Of a stretch of 64,000 bases of DNA, positions 23,291 to 36,800 are shown piece after piece. Source of the stretch: Anodontia alba (lineage: Eukaryota > Mollusca > Bivalvia > Lucinida > Lucinidae); contig OZ024825.1 of the NCBI GenBank assembly GCA_964016985.1, positions 31,283,893-31,347,892 on the forward strand, read 5' to 3'. Below the pieces are notes generated by a model. It searched no databases and was not told the origin of the DNA. It saw only the letters and a list, made by a program, of their open reading frames with translations. Position 1 is the first letter of the stretch, and each line of letters starts with the position of its first letter. The position numbers were made by a program, and so were the translations under genes.

Positions 23291-24090
23291 AAAATCACTG
23301 GACCGTGAAATCTAGGTGACCTGGACCGTAAAATGTAGGTCACAATGACCTTCACTCTTGACGTCAATAATCGGGTCACAAGGAAATAATATCCCAGGTA
23401 TGACATTTATCCAACAAATAGTATTCAAGATATAAGGCAAAATCACTGAACCATGAAATATAGGTCACAATGACCTAGATATAGTAAGTGGTCATTCATT
23501 GGGTCACATGGAAGTAATATCCCAGGTGTGACATTTATCCAACAAATAGTATTCAAGATATAAGGCAAAATCACTGGACTGTGAAATCTAGGTGACCTGG
23601 ACCGTAAAATGTAGGTCACCATGACCTTCACTCTCTTACACATAAACCGATGTCACATAGTTAGCTGATGTATAACCAGTTGTGTCTATAACCTGTAGGC
23701 ATATAAGATTTTACAAATGTGTCCTAGATTTTGACCCCTAGACCCACTCCAAGGCCCACCCTGAGGTATGAACCCAGGGGTGTGTTCTTTTGGAATCTCA
23801 GAAGACTCCTCCAGGTACCCAAATTCTAAATATGAATGCTCTATGAGGAGTGAAAGTCAAGATATAAGAATTTGAAAAACTTAACACAGTATTACAAAGG
23901 TGTCCTAGATTCTGACCCCTAGCCCCACCCAGAGGCATGAACCCAGGGGGTTTATTCTCTTGGAATCTCAGAAGACCCTCCAAGGTACCTAAGTTCCAAA
24001 TTTGAGGCCTCTGTGAGTAGTGACTGTTGAGATATAAGCATTTGAAAAACTTTAACGCAGTGTGACGGGAACGGGAACGCAAACGCGGAC
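23291..24090. repeat. 128/148-bp tandem array, right part, and a 182-bp duplicated unit
   Basis: Units begin at 23295, 23443 and 23571, continuing the array interrupted at 17136. From about 23712 a different unit (GTGTCCTAGATTTTGACCCC) occurs twice, 182 bp apart, leading to the hairpin terminus at 24110-24143. Confidence 0.75.
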
Positions 24091-24143
24091 GACCGGGGTG
24101 ACTACAATAGCTCTCCTTGTACTTCGTACAGGCGAGCTAAAAA

Positions 24144-24207
24144 CATGTATACAAAAAATATTTCAAGATGTCATCTGCTGAAACTTTTACCCAGCCTGGT
24201 AAATTTG

Positions 24208-24238
<31 letters not shown>

Positions 24239-24816
24239 CTAGTAACCTTTAGCATGCTATTGAAGAATTGAATTGACAAATGAGCACTTTTTACCCTCCT
24301 TCCTCTTTCCCTAAAAACAGGTATTTCATTCAAGAATTTCAAGATCATTTTCATTATTCTTCTTTATGAAAAATAAAGAAAAAAATAATGGAAACAATGG
24401 AAAATTTGTAACAATGTTAAGCCCTATAACAGGGAAAGCAAAATATTTCAAAATGTCATCTTCTGACATTGTTATAAAAATTCAGTGGCTAAACACTATT
24501 GGTCAAATTTCTATTATACGTAGTTTAACATCCACCAACACATTACACAATATCCAATTGTTCCTTCAGCAGATAGCATAAGCCTTAGTCAGACTTCTCT
24601 GTCCATGTGTGTCCCATAGAATCCTTTTCCCTTGCCATGGCCAAATAATCGCTACATTCACTCAACAAGGCCCAAGGCCAACAGTAAAGCCCTAACATGC
24701 TTGTCTGCCCAACTGGTCCAAACCGCTATGGGTTTTAACTGTTCATATATGAGATTGTGGTTGTAGCAATTTTCAAGGAAAGTGCTTCTGTTAGAATGTT
24801 GTGTATCTACTGTCCA
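24144..24816 (-). other. MED8 3' flank and probable 3'UTR
   Basis: Sequence immediately downstream of the MED8 stop on the minus strand. It holds a poly-A tract at about 24209-24232 next to the repeat element's end. I found no canonical AATAAA on the minus strand close to the stop, so the polyadenylation site is not placed. Confidence 0.4.
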
Positions 24817-24899
24817 TCAAGGTCGTTGATATGGATGACTGCTTGATGCTGCTTTTATCTGAGCTTTGATTGTGCTTGGAGCTTTTGTCACTTGGTTAC
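24817..24899 (-). CDS. MED8: MED8 exon 7 with stop codon
   Basis: Acceptor TTTATTTTAG. Encodes [17 protein letters not shown] then SSSHPYQRP and TGA at 24819-24817; the HPYQR ending is the conserved MED8 C-terminus. Confidence 0.93.
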
Positions 24900-27800
24900 C
24901 TAAAATAAACAAACATCAAAACTTCAACCATACTTACTGAAGGCAATATTACCAAAACAACAAAGATATAAAGATATTTCCCATTTCTTAATTCTCCCAA
25001 AAAGTACCCCTTGACACTGCACTCTAATAATCTTAAAAGGAAGTGAACAACCCAAATCACCATTTCCTGTCAAAAGCTGTAAATTCATCAAGGGGAATGC
25101 ACACATATTCAAGGGGGAGGTAACTGTCTAACTGTTTAACCTCTCTTCCAAAAGGGAGTACAGTGAACCCTCTTTACAATGACAGATTTTGTTCCGAAAG
25201 ACATTGCCATTAAAACGAATTTGCTGTTGTACCAAATACTAAATGAGCAAACTGATATGGAAGAAAGGTCTTGATTTGTTCTTATTTCCTCTCATAGAAC
25301 ATATGTTTTGGATATTTGTTAGACTCGCCTGAGGCGATTCTAACAAATATCCAAAACATATGTTTTTTAAGTATTAAATACAATATTCTGGCCTAGTTTG
25401 TTACTAAATGTTACCTCTTAAGTGAAGGTTTCGTGACAGTCAAATACATGTAGTCATTATAATGAATTTTTGTCATTGTATCGAGTGTCTGTATAAAGAC
25501 GGTTGTCTGTATTCTCAAAAAGGAGATGTTGAATTTTCTCCTTTTAGAGTATATCTCTTTTCAGAAGGGACTTGGTATGCAGAAAAGCAAACAGGAAGTC
25601 ATAGAAGTTGTCTTCTTTGTTAGAAATGGCTGAACATCTACTAAATGTATCCAGTCCCCCTAAAATGTCTGACCCAACTCCTGGTTTATCCGTAGTAAAA
25701 GTAAAAACTGCAGCCATAATTTAGAATAATGCCACTACAGTTTTTGCAATCTGAGCCCCAGAGTGCAAAAGAGTGCTTAACCATTTAAATGTGACATCTT
25801 CACTATTAGCAACTATCGTATTTACCATAAGTATTGGGACACCTTATCTACTTACCATACTTGTCCTAAAATTGGGAATAGTCCATTCTACCACCTGATG
25901 ATGTGTAATACTGCTGTATGTATGGCAAACAGTGTAGACCCTGATCAGATGCTGCATTCTGCAGCACGCTATGTCACATTCTGCAGTATCTGATATGGGT
26001 CTACACTGTTTGCAAAGGCCTATCTGTTTGCAAAAGGGTTATTACTGTACATTTGAAAGCATTTCTTATTTTTCTGAGAAAATAGGGTTATTTCATGTGA
26101 ATCCTCTTCATACTGAAAATAAGGCATGACCTTTCATTTGAATAATCTACAATTCTCATGAACTGCCAAGCTCTATTTTGCCAGAAAACATTACAATTTT
26201 GTTGCCTGCTACATTTTAAAAAAGCATACTAATGTTTAAGGCATATAACATATGCAAAACTGAATGCCTGTTAAGCCACTAGCAAACTACAATCGAGGGC
26301 AACAACCTTTGTCATCATCATGGTGATATCCTCATAGCCACGACTGTAACATTTCTTCAGATTAATGACAAACTCATGAAGAGTGCATAATGTAGCAAAA
26401 AATCACCAAGTACACAAAACATGTCCAGTGCTCTAGGTAAGGGTTTGATACAAAGAGTATTTTACCCGCTGCTGTTAAGGTCAATGCTTAAATGGCCATT
26501 TGCAATGCTTAACTCTTGAAACAACAAGCAAAAGTGTTGCATACAAAATCCTAATTTTTTCAGAGAAAATAAAGCCTGGCATTTGATGTGAATTGCCTGC
26601 ATAGCAGGCAATTCACATCAGATGCCAAGCTTTATTTTTTCTTAAAAAAAGTAAAAAAAAACATCTAGAAATGTATTTATCATTAGTCCTTTAAGGGTTA
26701 AACCCTTTCTGATCTACTGTACTGCTACTGCTCACAAAAAGATCAATGTGAGGGAAATTGCTTTTTTATTTAAAGCTGTTAAGATCACTGACAATAGTAC
26801 CCCATGAATTTGATCATCCTCGGTAACCCAGGTGTGATCCATTACGTTACACTTCATTCATCACCCCTGGGACAACTGACTAACGAAATGTCGTTTTCTA
26901 TGAATATTCATAACACTGGGGAATACCTCAATAGCTAATCAAAATGCCGCTAACATAGCACTACTCTCTTCTGCGGAAGATTCATTTGTTCGTCTTCCGT
27001 TACTAAAAATAACTCAGGAAAACCCGATAAACGTTTTCGTCAGCAATTAATACCATGCCTGGATTGCAACGAATGATATGATTGGATATTCGCAAAACAA
27101 ACATAGAACGATGATGTTATTTGCGGAGTACGCCAGATAAAAATAGATTAAAATTTCTCATGGAAATACTGAGATCACCAATCAGATGCCCTCATTAATA
27201 ATTCATGAGGACGAAGAAACGTAAGCGAGTTGTCCCAGGGGTGATGAATGAAGTGTAACGTAATGGGTCACACCTGGGTTACCGAGGATGGAATTTGATT
27301 TCAATGCTAAAATACAAAATTTCATGGAGTATTTTTACCCCCTCAACTTCAATTTCAATGCTGATTTTTAAACAAGAGGCCCATGGGCCACGGTTCGCTC
27401 ACCTGAGTGACATAGCCACTGCAGACATGCAGATGTTATGCAACATTTTTCCAACCCTATCATCGCAACTAATGAAAATATCATCATTTGAGCAGTTCTT
27501 AGTTTTGAAGAAGAATATATGGGCCTGACAGTCAATGGAGCATGATCATTTGAATAAACTATCAATCACATTTCAACAGAAGGATCAATGTGAAATTTGG
27601 TGGAAATTGGCTAAGTGGTTTCTGAAGAATCATGATTTTATACATGTAAACAGCACAGTGGCAGGGAAATATTATAAATATAAACCAGATGATGGCCATC
27701 TTAGATTTCCAATCAGGACAATTTTAACTACTGTTGATCTACAAGTCACTTCGATACTTTCAATATAAATGTATATGGCCCACACAAATAGGGAAGCAAA

Positions 27801-30800
27801 TTTGACCTTGGAGGCTAAAAGGTCAAATGTCAACATAGAACCATCATTTGAGCAATTTTGGTAGATCTCCTGTCCCTCGTAATTTGTGCAAAGATTAGGA
27901 CCCTGGGCTTATTTGGTTATGGAGAAGAAGATTTTTAAAGGTTTTTATCATATATGGGCATGGCAGCCATTTTGATCAATGGACCATACCCATTTTAGCA
28001 ATCTTTCATTCTCCTGCCCACGGAGGCTCCGCATGAAATTTGAGCAACACTGGCCCGGAGGCTTCAGAGGAAAAGCCATTTGAAATTATCAACATTTTTT
28101 CCATACAAATGTATGGGGCCCATACAAATGCATATAGAAGCAAACTTGGCCTCGCCTTAAAAAGATTAAATGTCAATGTATGACAATTATTTTAGCAACT
28201 TTGGTAGACCGCCCGTTCCAGATGATAAATGCAAAGATTCAGCCACAAGCCATCCTCGGTTTTGGAGAATAAGATTTTTAAATGTTTTTCCCCCCGCAAA
28301 TGCATAAGGAAGCAAACTTGACCTTGCCATAAAAAGGTCAAATGTCAATGTATGACCATTATTTTAGCAACTTTGGTAGACCCCCTGTCCCCAATGATTT
28401 ATGCAAACATTCAGCCCCCAAGCATCCTCGGTTCTAGAGAAGAAGATTTATAAAGGTTTTTACCATATATGGGCATGGCGCCCATCTTGGTCAATGAACC
28501 GTGACCATTTTAGCAATCTTTTGTTCCCCCTACCTAAGGAGGCTCCATATGAATTTTGAGCAAAATTGGCCCAGAGGCTCCAGAGGAGAAGTTGTTTGAA
28601 ATTCTGAACATTTTTCCCATACAAATGCATAAGGAAGCAAAATTGACCTTAACGTAAACAAGGTCAAATGTCAATGTACGACCATTATTTTAGCAATTTT
28701 GATAGCCCTCCTGTTCCCGAAGACATGTGCAAAGATTCAGCCAAAAGGCATGCTCGGTTTTGGAGAAGAAGATTTTTAAAGGTTTTTCCCATACAAATGC
28801 ATAGGGAAGCAAACTTGACCTTGCCGTAAAAAAGTCAAACGTCAACGTACGACAATTCTTTTAGCAATGTTGGTAGACCTCCCGTCCCCAATGATTCCTG
28901 CAAAGGTTCAGCCCCATGGCATTCTCGGTTCTGGAGGAGAAGATTTTTATAGATTTTTACCATATATGGGCGTGGCGGCCATCTTGGTCAACAGACGGCA
29001 ACCATTTTAGCAATTTTTCGTTCCCCTACCCTAAGAAGGCTCCATATGAAATTTGAGCAAAATTGGCCCAGAGGCTCCAGAGGAGAAGTTGTTTGAAATT
29101 CTGAACATTTTTCCCATACAAATGCATAAGGAAGCAAAATTGACCTTACCGTAAAAAGGTCAAATGTCAATGTACGACCATTATTTTAGCAATTTTGGTA
29201 GCTCTCCTGTTCCCAAAGATATATGCAAAGATTCAGCCATAAGGCATGCTCGGTTTTGGAGAAGAAGATTTTTAAAGGTTTTTCCCATACAAATGCATAG
29301 GGAAGCAAACTTGACCTTGCCGTAAAAAGGTCAAACGTCAACGTACGACAATTCTTTTAGCAATTTTGGTAGACCTCCCGTCCCCGATGATTCCTGCAAA
29401 GGTTCAGCCCCAAGGCATTCTCGGTTCTGGAGGAGAAGATTTTTAAAGGTTTTTACCATATATGGGCGTGGCGGCCATCTTGGTCAACGGACTGCAACCA
29501 TTTTAGCAATTTTTCGTTCCCCCACCCTAAGAAGGCTCCATATGAAATTTGAGCAAAATTGGCCCAGAGGCTCCAGAGGAGAAGTTGTTTGAAATTCTGA
29601 ACATTTTTCCCATACAAAATGCGTAAGGAAGCAAAATTGACCTTAACGTAAACAAGGTCAAATGTCAATGTACGACCATTATTTTAGCAATTTTAGTAGC
29701 TCTCCTGTTCCCGAAGATATATGCAAAGATTCAGCCATAAGGCATGCTTGGTTTTGGAGAAGAAGATTTTTAAAGGTTTTTCCCATACAAATGCATAGGG
29801 AAGCAAACTTGACCTTTACGACAATTCTTTTAGCAATTTTGGTAGACCTGCCATCCCCGATGATTCCTGCAAAGGTTCAGCCCCAAGGCATTCTCGGTTC
29901 TGGAGGAGAAGATTTTTAAAGGTTTTTACCATATATGGGCGTGGCGGCCATCTTGGTCAACAGACTGCAACCATTTTAGCAATTTTTCGTTCCCCCACCC
30001 TAAGAAGGCTCCATATGAAATTTGAGCAAAATTGGCCCAGAGGCTCCAGAGGAGAAGTTGTTTGAAATTCTGAACATTTTTCCCATACAAAATGCGTAAG
30101 GAAGCAAAATTGACCTTACCGTAAAAAGGTCAAATGTCAATGTACGACCATTATTTTAGCAATTTTGGTAGCTCTCCTGTTCCCAAAGATATATGCAAAG
30201 ATTCAGCCATAAGGCATGCTCGGTTTTGGAGAAGAAGATTTTTAAAGGTTTTTCCCATACAAATGCATAGGGAAGCAAACTTGACCTTGCCATAAAAAGG
30301 TCAAACGTCAACGTACGACAATTCTTTTAGCAATTTTGGTAGACCTCCCGTCCCCGATGATTCCTGCAAAGGTTCAGCCCCAAGGCATTCTCGGTTCTGG
30401 AGGAGAAGATTTTTAAAGGTTTTTACCATATATGGGCGTGGCGGCCATCTTGGTCAACGGACTGCAACCATTTTAGCAATTTTTCGTTCCCCCACCCTAA
30501 GATTTGTTTGTGTTGAGGTTTTACGGCCCAGTCAACCCAATGGGGTCATGTCGAGCGCGGTCAGTTTACCTTACCACACGTTTACTGGGCAGGCTTAGTC
30601 CTCTAAGCGGTTAACCAGTATTGTGCACATTCTTTCGCCAGAAACTGACAACTGCCCTTCTTGAATCAGCGGAAGGGAGAGAATGACCGTAGAAAATATT
30701 TCATGATCAATCTCCACGAAAGAATGTTGCCGACCTCGGTGGGGGTTGAACCCGCGACCTCCTGGTCTCCAGTCGGACGGCGCATCCAACTGAGCCACCG

Positions 30801-33800
30801 AGGCCGGCGCAAACCCACCCTAAGAAGGCTCCATATGAAATTTGAGCAAAATTGGCCCAGAGGCTCCAGAGGAGAAGTTGTTTGAAATTCTGAACATTTT
30901 TCCCATACAAAATGCGTAAGGAAGCAAAATTGACCTTAACGTAAACAAGGTCAAATGTCAATGTACGACCATTATTTTAGCAATTTTAGTAGCTCTCCTG
31001 TTCCCGAAGATATATGCAAAGATTCAGCCATAAGGCATGCTTGGTTTTGGAGAAGAAGATTTTTAAAGGTTTTTCCCATACAAATGCATAGGGAAGCAAA
31101 CTTGACCTTTACGACAATTCTTTTAGCAATTTTGGTAGACCTGCCATCCCCGATGATTCCTGCAAAGGTTCAGCCCCAAGGCATTCTCGGTTCTGGAGAA
31201 GATTTTTAAAGGTTTTTACCATATATGGGCGTGGCGGCCATCTTGGTCAACGGACCGCGACCATTTTAGCAAATTTTCGTTCCCCCACCCTAAGGAGGCT
31301 CCATATGAAATTTGAGCAAAATTGGCTCAGAGTTTCAGAGGAGAAGTCCTTTGAAAATGTTAACGGATGGACGGAAGGACGCACGGACGGACGGACGAAA
31401 AGTGATCACAATAGCTCATCCTGAGCAGAGCTCAGGTGAGCTAAAAAAAGCTGAAATACCCTTTACTCCCTCTTATCTAGGGCTCTGCATGTCTATTTTG
31501 GTACTGCATTTTACCAAAAATGCTAACTCCATACATATTGTAGTTATTGCAGATACTTTAACCAGTTATTCTTAAATTATTAGTGCTATCGAAAATCAAC
31601 ATTGATGGTTGAAGTGTCTGACTGTCCACTGCACTTCAGAAGTTTGATTCTCTAAAGACAGACAGTCCATATGACAGGGAATTTGATGAACTAAAAGAAC
31701 ATTCAAAATTCACACAAGAAAATCGCCGAATGGCTATGTCGCAACTGCTGGTGGTGTTCAAGAAATGGAGCTAAACACACAGACAAAATATTGTTCAGCC
31801 AAGCAAGAAAAGTAGGTCAAGGTCAGTAATGGTTGATGGCAGTGGGCAGGGTGCATCATGGAGGATTGTGTATGAAGTTTCATTAGCCTAGAAACTTTGA
31901 TGTTCAAGAAATGGAGCTAAAGGCACATACTAAACATTGTTCAGCTAAGCATGAAATGTAGGTCAAGGTCAGTAACGGTTGATAGCAGTGGGCAAAGTGT
32001 ATAGTTTCATAATCCTAAAGGCCTTGGTGTTCAAGAAATGGAGCTAAACACACAGACTAAACATTGTTCAGCTCTGAATGAAAAGTAGGTCAAGGTCAGT
32101 AATGGTCAATAGCCGTGGGCAGGGTGTATAATGGTGGATGTGTGTATGGAGTTTCATTAGCCAAGAAGCCTTGGTGTTCAAGAAACGGTTTTAAATGCTT
32201 AAAACTTACATTGTTCAGCCATGCGTGAGAAGTAGGCAAGGTCAGTAATGGTCAATGGCAAGGGCAGGGTGCATCATGGCAAGTGTATATCGAGGGTTGA
32301 GCGCAAGACTGGCGTAAGTCAGATGGTTGTTTTTCCCCAAACTTAATCTCCTCACCATGAAGGCGTTATGAAGATTACAACATTTTTTTCTGTAAACAAT
32401 GAAAATTTAGGTGCCATTGCTCGTATGAGCAATGGCACCTAAATTTGCATTGTTTACAAAGGGGTCAAATTTGCCCCTAAACAAGGGTTTCAAAAATATG
32501 TTTGAGTTACTATAGTCTTGCGCTCAACCCTCGATATGAAGTTTGGGGAGGTATGAAAACATAAGTAAGCAAGGCACTTCATCAGGCAACTGCACAAGGC
32601 TGACTGGCTGATTCTTGCTTTGTTGTTCATTGATGCTCAAAGTCCATTTGATGCTGTTCATTTCCAGAATTGACAAAACTGGTTCATAACTTACCTTGTA
32701 TTTTTTGCTGCTGCTGTTGTGCTGGGATATTAGACTGTGTTGGGCTTTCTGCTTGTAAATTTCTCACCTGTTTTATTCCTTTACCACATAAAACTGTTGT
32801 AACAAGAGTATTGGTGTCTGCTAGGGATGACGTCTGAGGCTGGCTATTTTTCTGACCTAAAATGAGTAGATACAACAGTTGCATATAAGAGGGTTTACCA
32901 GATAACTAGTTTTCTTATTTCTTCATGAAAACATACTATGGTAACTCATTAGAAGGAACTTCTAATGAGTATCCACAACATATGTTTTCATAGATATCTA
33001 AAAAATATACATCAGTACTTTCAGTTTGAAAAAAACACCTCATCTGAAGCTAAAGCAGTAGAAAAGATTTTTTTTTCAAACAAAAACATTTAATAATTTT
33101 TCTTATTCCTCCACAAAAACACATTGTGGGAACTCATTAGAAGCGCCTCTCCAGGCACTTCTATTAAGTACACACAACATGTTTCATGGAGAAATAAACA
33201 TTTACCATAATTGACTCCACAGGTAAGTAGTCCTATCTGGATCTACCATACTCATGCATGATAACATATTTTTTTTTTGCCTTGTCACAGCTCACATACA
33301 GACAAGAATCCTGCTCCTCACCCATCCCAAACCTGGGTCAATCCATGCAGTCTGGGCCCAGTTCTTCAAAACTAACGATGTCGTTAGTAAACGTATTGTT
33401 AGAACTTTGATCACTAAATATGGCATATACACTAATATTTTTGCTGAAAAAAATGTGAGTAGCTTTATGCAAAAGCTACTCACATTTTTTCAGCAAAAAT
33501 ACCTGTGAATTAGATATTGTACTTACTAAAACAGTTAACAGTTTGAACACTAAGAAGCTCGTTAAGCTAACAATGCTTCAAACAACCGGGCCCAGGTCAA
33601 GTTCTTTGCAGATAATGCATAAATGGTCACTGGACTCTTCCATCTCCCTATCTGGACACATCCATTTTCAATTTCAAGAAATTCTGGTTAAGTTTATTTT
33701 TATTATATGTACATTGTATTTCTTATGTTCAGCACAAATGATGTAGACCCTGATCAAATTTTGTGTTCTTAAATTCATGATCTGGTATTACATTATTTGC

Positions 33801-36800
33801 CTTTGTCTCATTTTTAGGACACTAAGCATTTGCAATTTTGCACATATATGATTTGAATTGCTGACCTATGAGTAGGGAAACAGGGGCTTTGGGAATACCA
33901 TATCCACCATATGTATTCGGACAGACAGGCCTGAGAAAACAATGTAGACCCCAGATGAGACACCACTGAATGCGGCCTCTCATCAGGGTTTACACTGTTT
34001 GCCACTCATCCAGCAATTTTTAGACATAACATTGGGTAGTAAATTGTACTTACTCAAATTTTAGAACAAGTATAAGGAGTTGAGGTGTCTGAATACTTAG
34101 GGTAAATACGGTATGTATACAGCAAAAGCCTACACCAGGGCCCAGTTGTTCAAAGCATCATTAGCTTAACAAGCTTGTTTGTGGTGAAAATGTTAACTGT
34201 TCTAGTAAGTACAATATCTAATTCACAGCTGTTTTTGCTAAAAAAAAATGTGTGTAGCTTTTGCAAATGCAAAAGTTACTCACATTTTTTCAGCAAAAAT
34301 ATTAGCGTATATGGCATATTTAATGATCAGTTTTAATGATATGTTAACTAACAACATTGTTAGTTTTGAACAACTTGACCCATGTTGCTTAGCTGCAGTT
34401 CAATGAGGGCTTTTATCATTCACAAACAAAATGGATGGACTATGCAGAATATAATGCAGAAGGCCCTTATCCAAATCTGTGGATGAGCTGGCTGACCAAG
34501 GCCATTGCCATTTTCATGTGCTCCACTAAGTCAGGTATCTCCCACGTATGTATCCTTGCATTCATTCAAAACAGACTCAAAATGTCAGCTCATTTGGACC
34601 TCGTTTTTTTTTTATTCATCTTCTTGTTTACTGACACATCAACTCTTGAGGATCATTTGTGCTGTCTCCCAGAGAAATGGATAAAAGGGATACCTGCCTG
34701 TAATATAAGCTCACCAATGAGCCTAATCGGCTCAGGTGAGCTAAAAATAAACCCTTACATCCACTCTACCAGCCACTGGGCCCAGAGCTCATTGGACCTG
34801 ATCAGGTCTGGACTCTAGTCCAATCAGGGCTTTCTCTTTCCATCAGTCATAGCTCCAGGTGAGTCATTCTTTTTACTGAAAATTTCTGATATTTTTTATT
34901 TCCTCATGAAAACATATGCTGTGTGAGGTGCTTCTAATGAGTACCTATCCACGCTTTCATGGAAAGATAAGAAAAAAAAAAAGAAACTAGCTAGCCCTTT
35001 TATCTGGAGTTATTAATATATTCTATAGTAGCTTATGATTTATGACTACAAGGAAGGCCCTGATCAGACTGTGTCTTCACTGTCCTCATACACTATTAAA
35101 GGGCTGATTCCCGAAGTTTTCATGGAAGAGTAAAAAATAGCACTCATATACACCACAACGTCTTTATAACACTACTATTGGGATCCAAAGCAAAAAATCA
35201 TGTTAGCTAAACAAATATGTTGTATTCAAATAAAATGTATAGAATCTAAAGAAAAAAAGATCATAAATTATTTGTTTTATATATTCTTTACATTTTTGCA
35301 TTAAATACATCTTTTGGAGTCAATCTTTAAACCATGTTATATCCCAAATCATGCTATAATGAACCTTGTTATAAAGAGGTTTTTATTATTGGAACTAAGC
35401 ATAAACATTTACTTACTAGCATCATTTTCCCACTCATCTTTGGCTGAATTTATTATATCTAAAAGATTACTGGTTATCTTGTTCAAATTATTTAATTGTT
35501 TCTGAAAGAAAGAAAAAAAAGTGTGGCTGACAGAGTGTACAGCTCCAGATAAGGCTTAATTGTATATACCCTAAAATATACTGGGACACCTTACCCTATT
35601 TACCTAAGTATTAGAACACCTTATCTACTTACCATACTTGTACTAAATTTTGAACAAGTCTCTTAGTTACTTTTTGATGTGTCTAAATATTAAAATTACT
35701 GCATTGAGTGGCAAACAGTGTAGACCCTGATCAGACGCTGCAGAATGCGGCATCTGATCTGAGTCTCCACTGTTTGCAAAGGCCTATCTGTCCCAATACT
35801 TAGGGTTATTACGGTATCTCCTTTCCATATTTGTCCTAAAATTTTAACAAGTCAATTTTACTAGGCTAGAATGCACTTTACCGGGCACTACTAATTTTGA
35901 CTAGGTTATATGTGTGGGTTTGCATCTTAATATTTTCTTATGAATTGTGTACGATTGGAACATATAATCCGGAGGATATGTTGCAGGGGTTTGGGGGCAG
36001 CAGCCCCCAACTAAATGTAACTATGAAATCAGATGAATAGTAGTGCTCGGTAAAGTGCAACCGCCCCTTTTACTACCTGCTGATGTGTCTAAAATTACTA
36101 GATGAGAAGCAAACAGTAAGGATCCTGATTGGGTGCTGCAGAAGAGTGAGGATCCTTGCATGGCACTGATCCAGCTTGGTGGCAATGTTTACTGTCCACC
36201 ACTGTATATGCATCTTACAACTTGGCCAGATTTTCTTAACAAACAGCAATGACATAGACAAGACTATGCAGACAGGCCCCAGCATTTGCTGGTCAGATAT
36301 TTCATAATGTAAAGTTGACATTGTGACCAAGGCCTTAATATTAACCCTTGTCATGCTGAAGATATTAAGATACAACGCCCGTTTCTAATTTTCAGCCAAT
36401 CAGATTATTTGATCCAGGTTATTGATACAAAGTCACATTCTCAATGACAAACAGTGTAGATCCACATCAGTTGGCTTGATCTGGATCTACACTGTTTGCA
36501 AAGGCAGGACCTAGCCGGATTCAGCAGGACCAGGGTTAATATTCACCCATAAATGAAATCCAGAGTCTAATCAACAGTATAAGACTTTGTTACAACACAT
36601 AATCGACATCAGATGTACCAATACAACCAAGTACAGTTAAACCTGATGGCTTATTTACCGTGGCTGGTCGAACTGGTTTTTGAGTCCCTAAAAAGTGTTT
36701 CCGATAGCTCAAGAAAAAATATATTTAGGGATATTCCAGGAAATTTTATTTTATCATGAACATGCATGTTGTGTGTACTCATTAGAACTTCCTCACTGAG

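Larger units (their letters stand above)
17137..23295. mobile_element. 6.1-kb non-coding insertion with long inverted repeats
   Basis: It interrupts a tandem array at GGCAAAAT/CACTGG, leaving AAAAT on both sides (17137-17141 and 23291-23295) as a 5-bp target duplication. A 161-bp inverted repeat is identical between 17182-17342 and 23116-23276 by direct comparison. The left end also carries a 329-bp palindromic unit (17137-17465) with 61-bp perfect arms. A further inverted pair, 17466-17500 against 23257-23292, lies inside it. Perfect arms imply a young insertion. Only short, overlapping frames are present (largest 139 codons on the minus strand, 22711-23130, composition unlike a gene), so it must be non-autonomous or act as DNA or RNA. 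I do not recognise the family. Confidence 0.75.
16287..24143. mobile_element. Helitron/Helentron-like repeat element, split by a 6.1-kb insertion
   Basis: The left end reads AAACAAGAG followed by a small hairpin (CTGTC GTAG GACAG) and AGCTCGCCTG. The right end carries CAGGCGAGCT, the inverse of that motif, just after a hairpin (TGTAC TTC GTACA) and terminates GAGCTAAAAA. Between them is a tandem array with a 128-bp basic period (148 bp in units with a 20-bp insertion). Sub-terminal inverted repeats, a 3' hairpin near a CTAA end and a tandem-repeat core are features of non-autonomous Helentron-type elements; assignment to that group is inference. No Rep/helicase frame is present. Without the insertion the element would be about 1.7 kb. 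Confidence 0.6.
27370..31446. mobile_element. Helitron/Helentron-like repeat element, 4.1 kb
   Basis: Left end AACAAGAGGCCCATGGGCC (palindrome) then GCTCACCTGAG; right end CCTGAGC AGA GCTCAGG hairpin running into CTCAGGTGAGC and GCTAAAAA. Left and right motifs are inverse. The core is a tandem array with a period of about 470-515 bp (TATATGGGC at 27951, 28466, 28963, 29459, 29932, 30429, 31222) followed by ACGGACGGACGGACG. Same architecture as 16287-24143 and 45498-47510. No Rep/helicase gene, so non-autonomous. It lies in the last MED8 intron. Confidence 0.65.

Noticed and set aside
29662..31209. Duplicated 84-85-codon frames (29662-29919 and 30955-31209) with identical proteins
   Set aside because: Identity comes from the tandem-repeat units they lie in; the frames shift with unit variants.
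34435..34818. 127-codon plus-strand frame as a gene
   Set aside because: Crosses repeat fragments, including the solo hairpin terminus at 34708-34746, and shows no domain or splice context.
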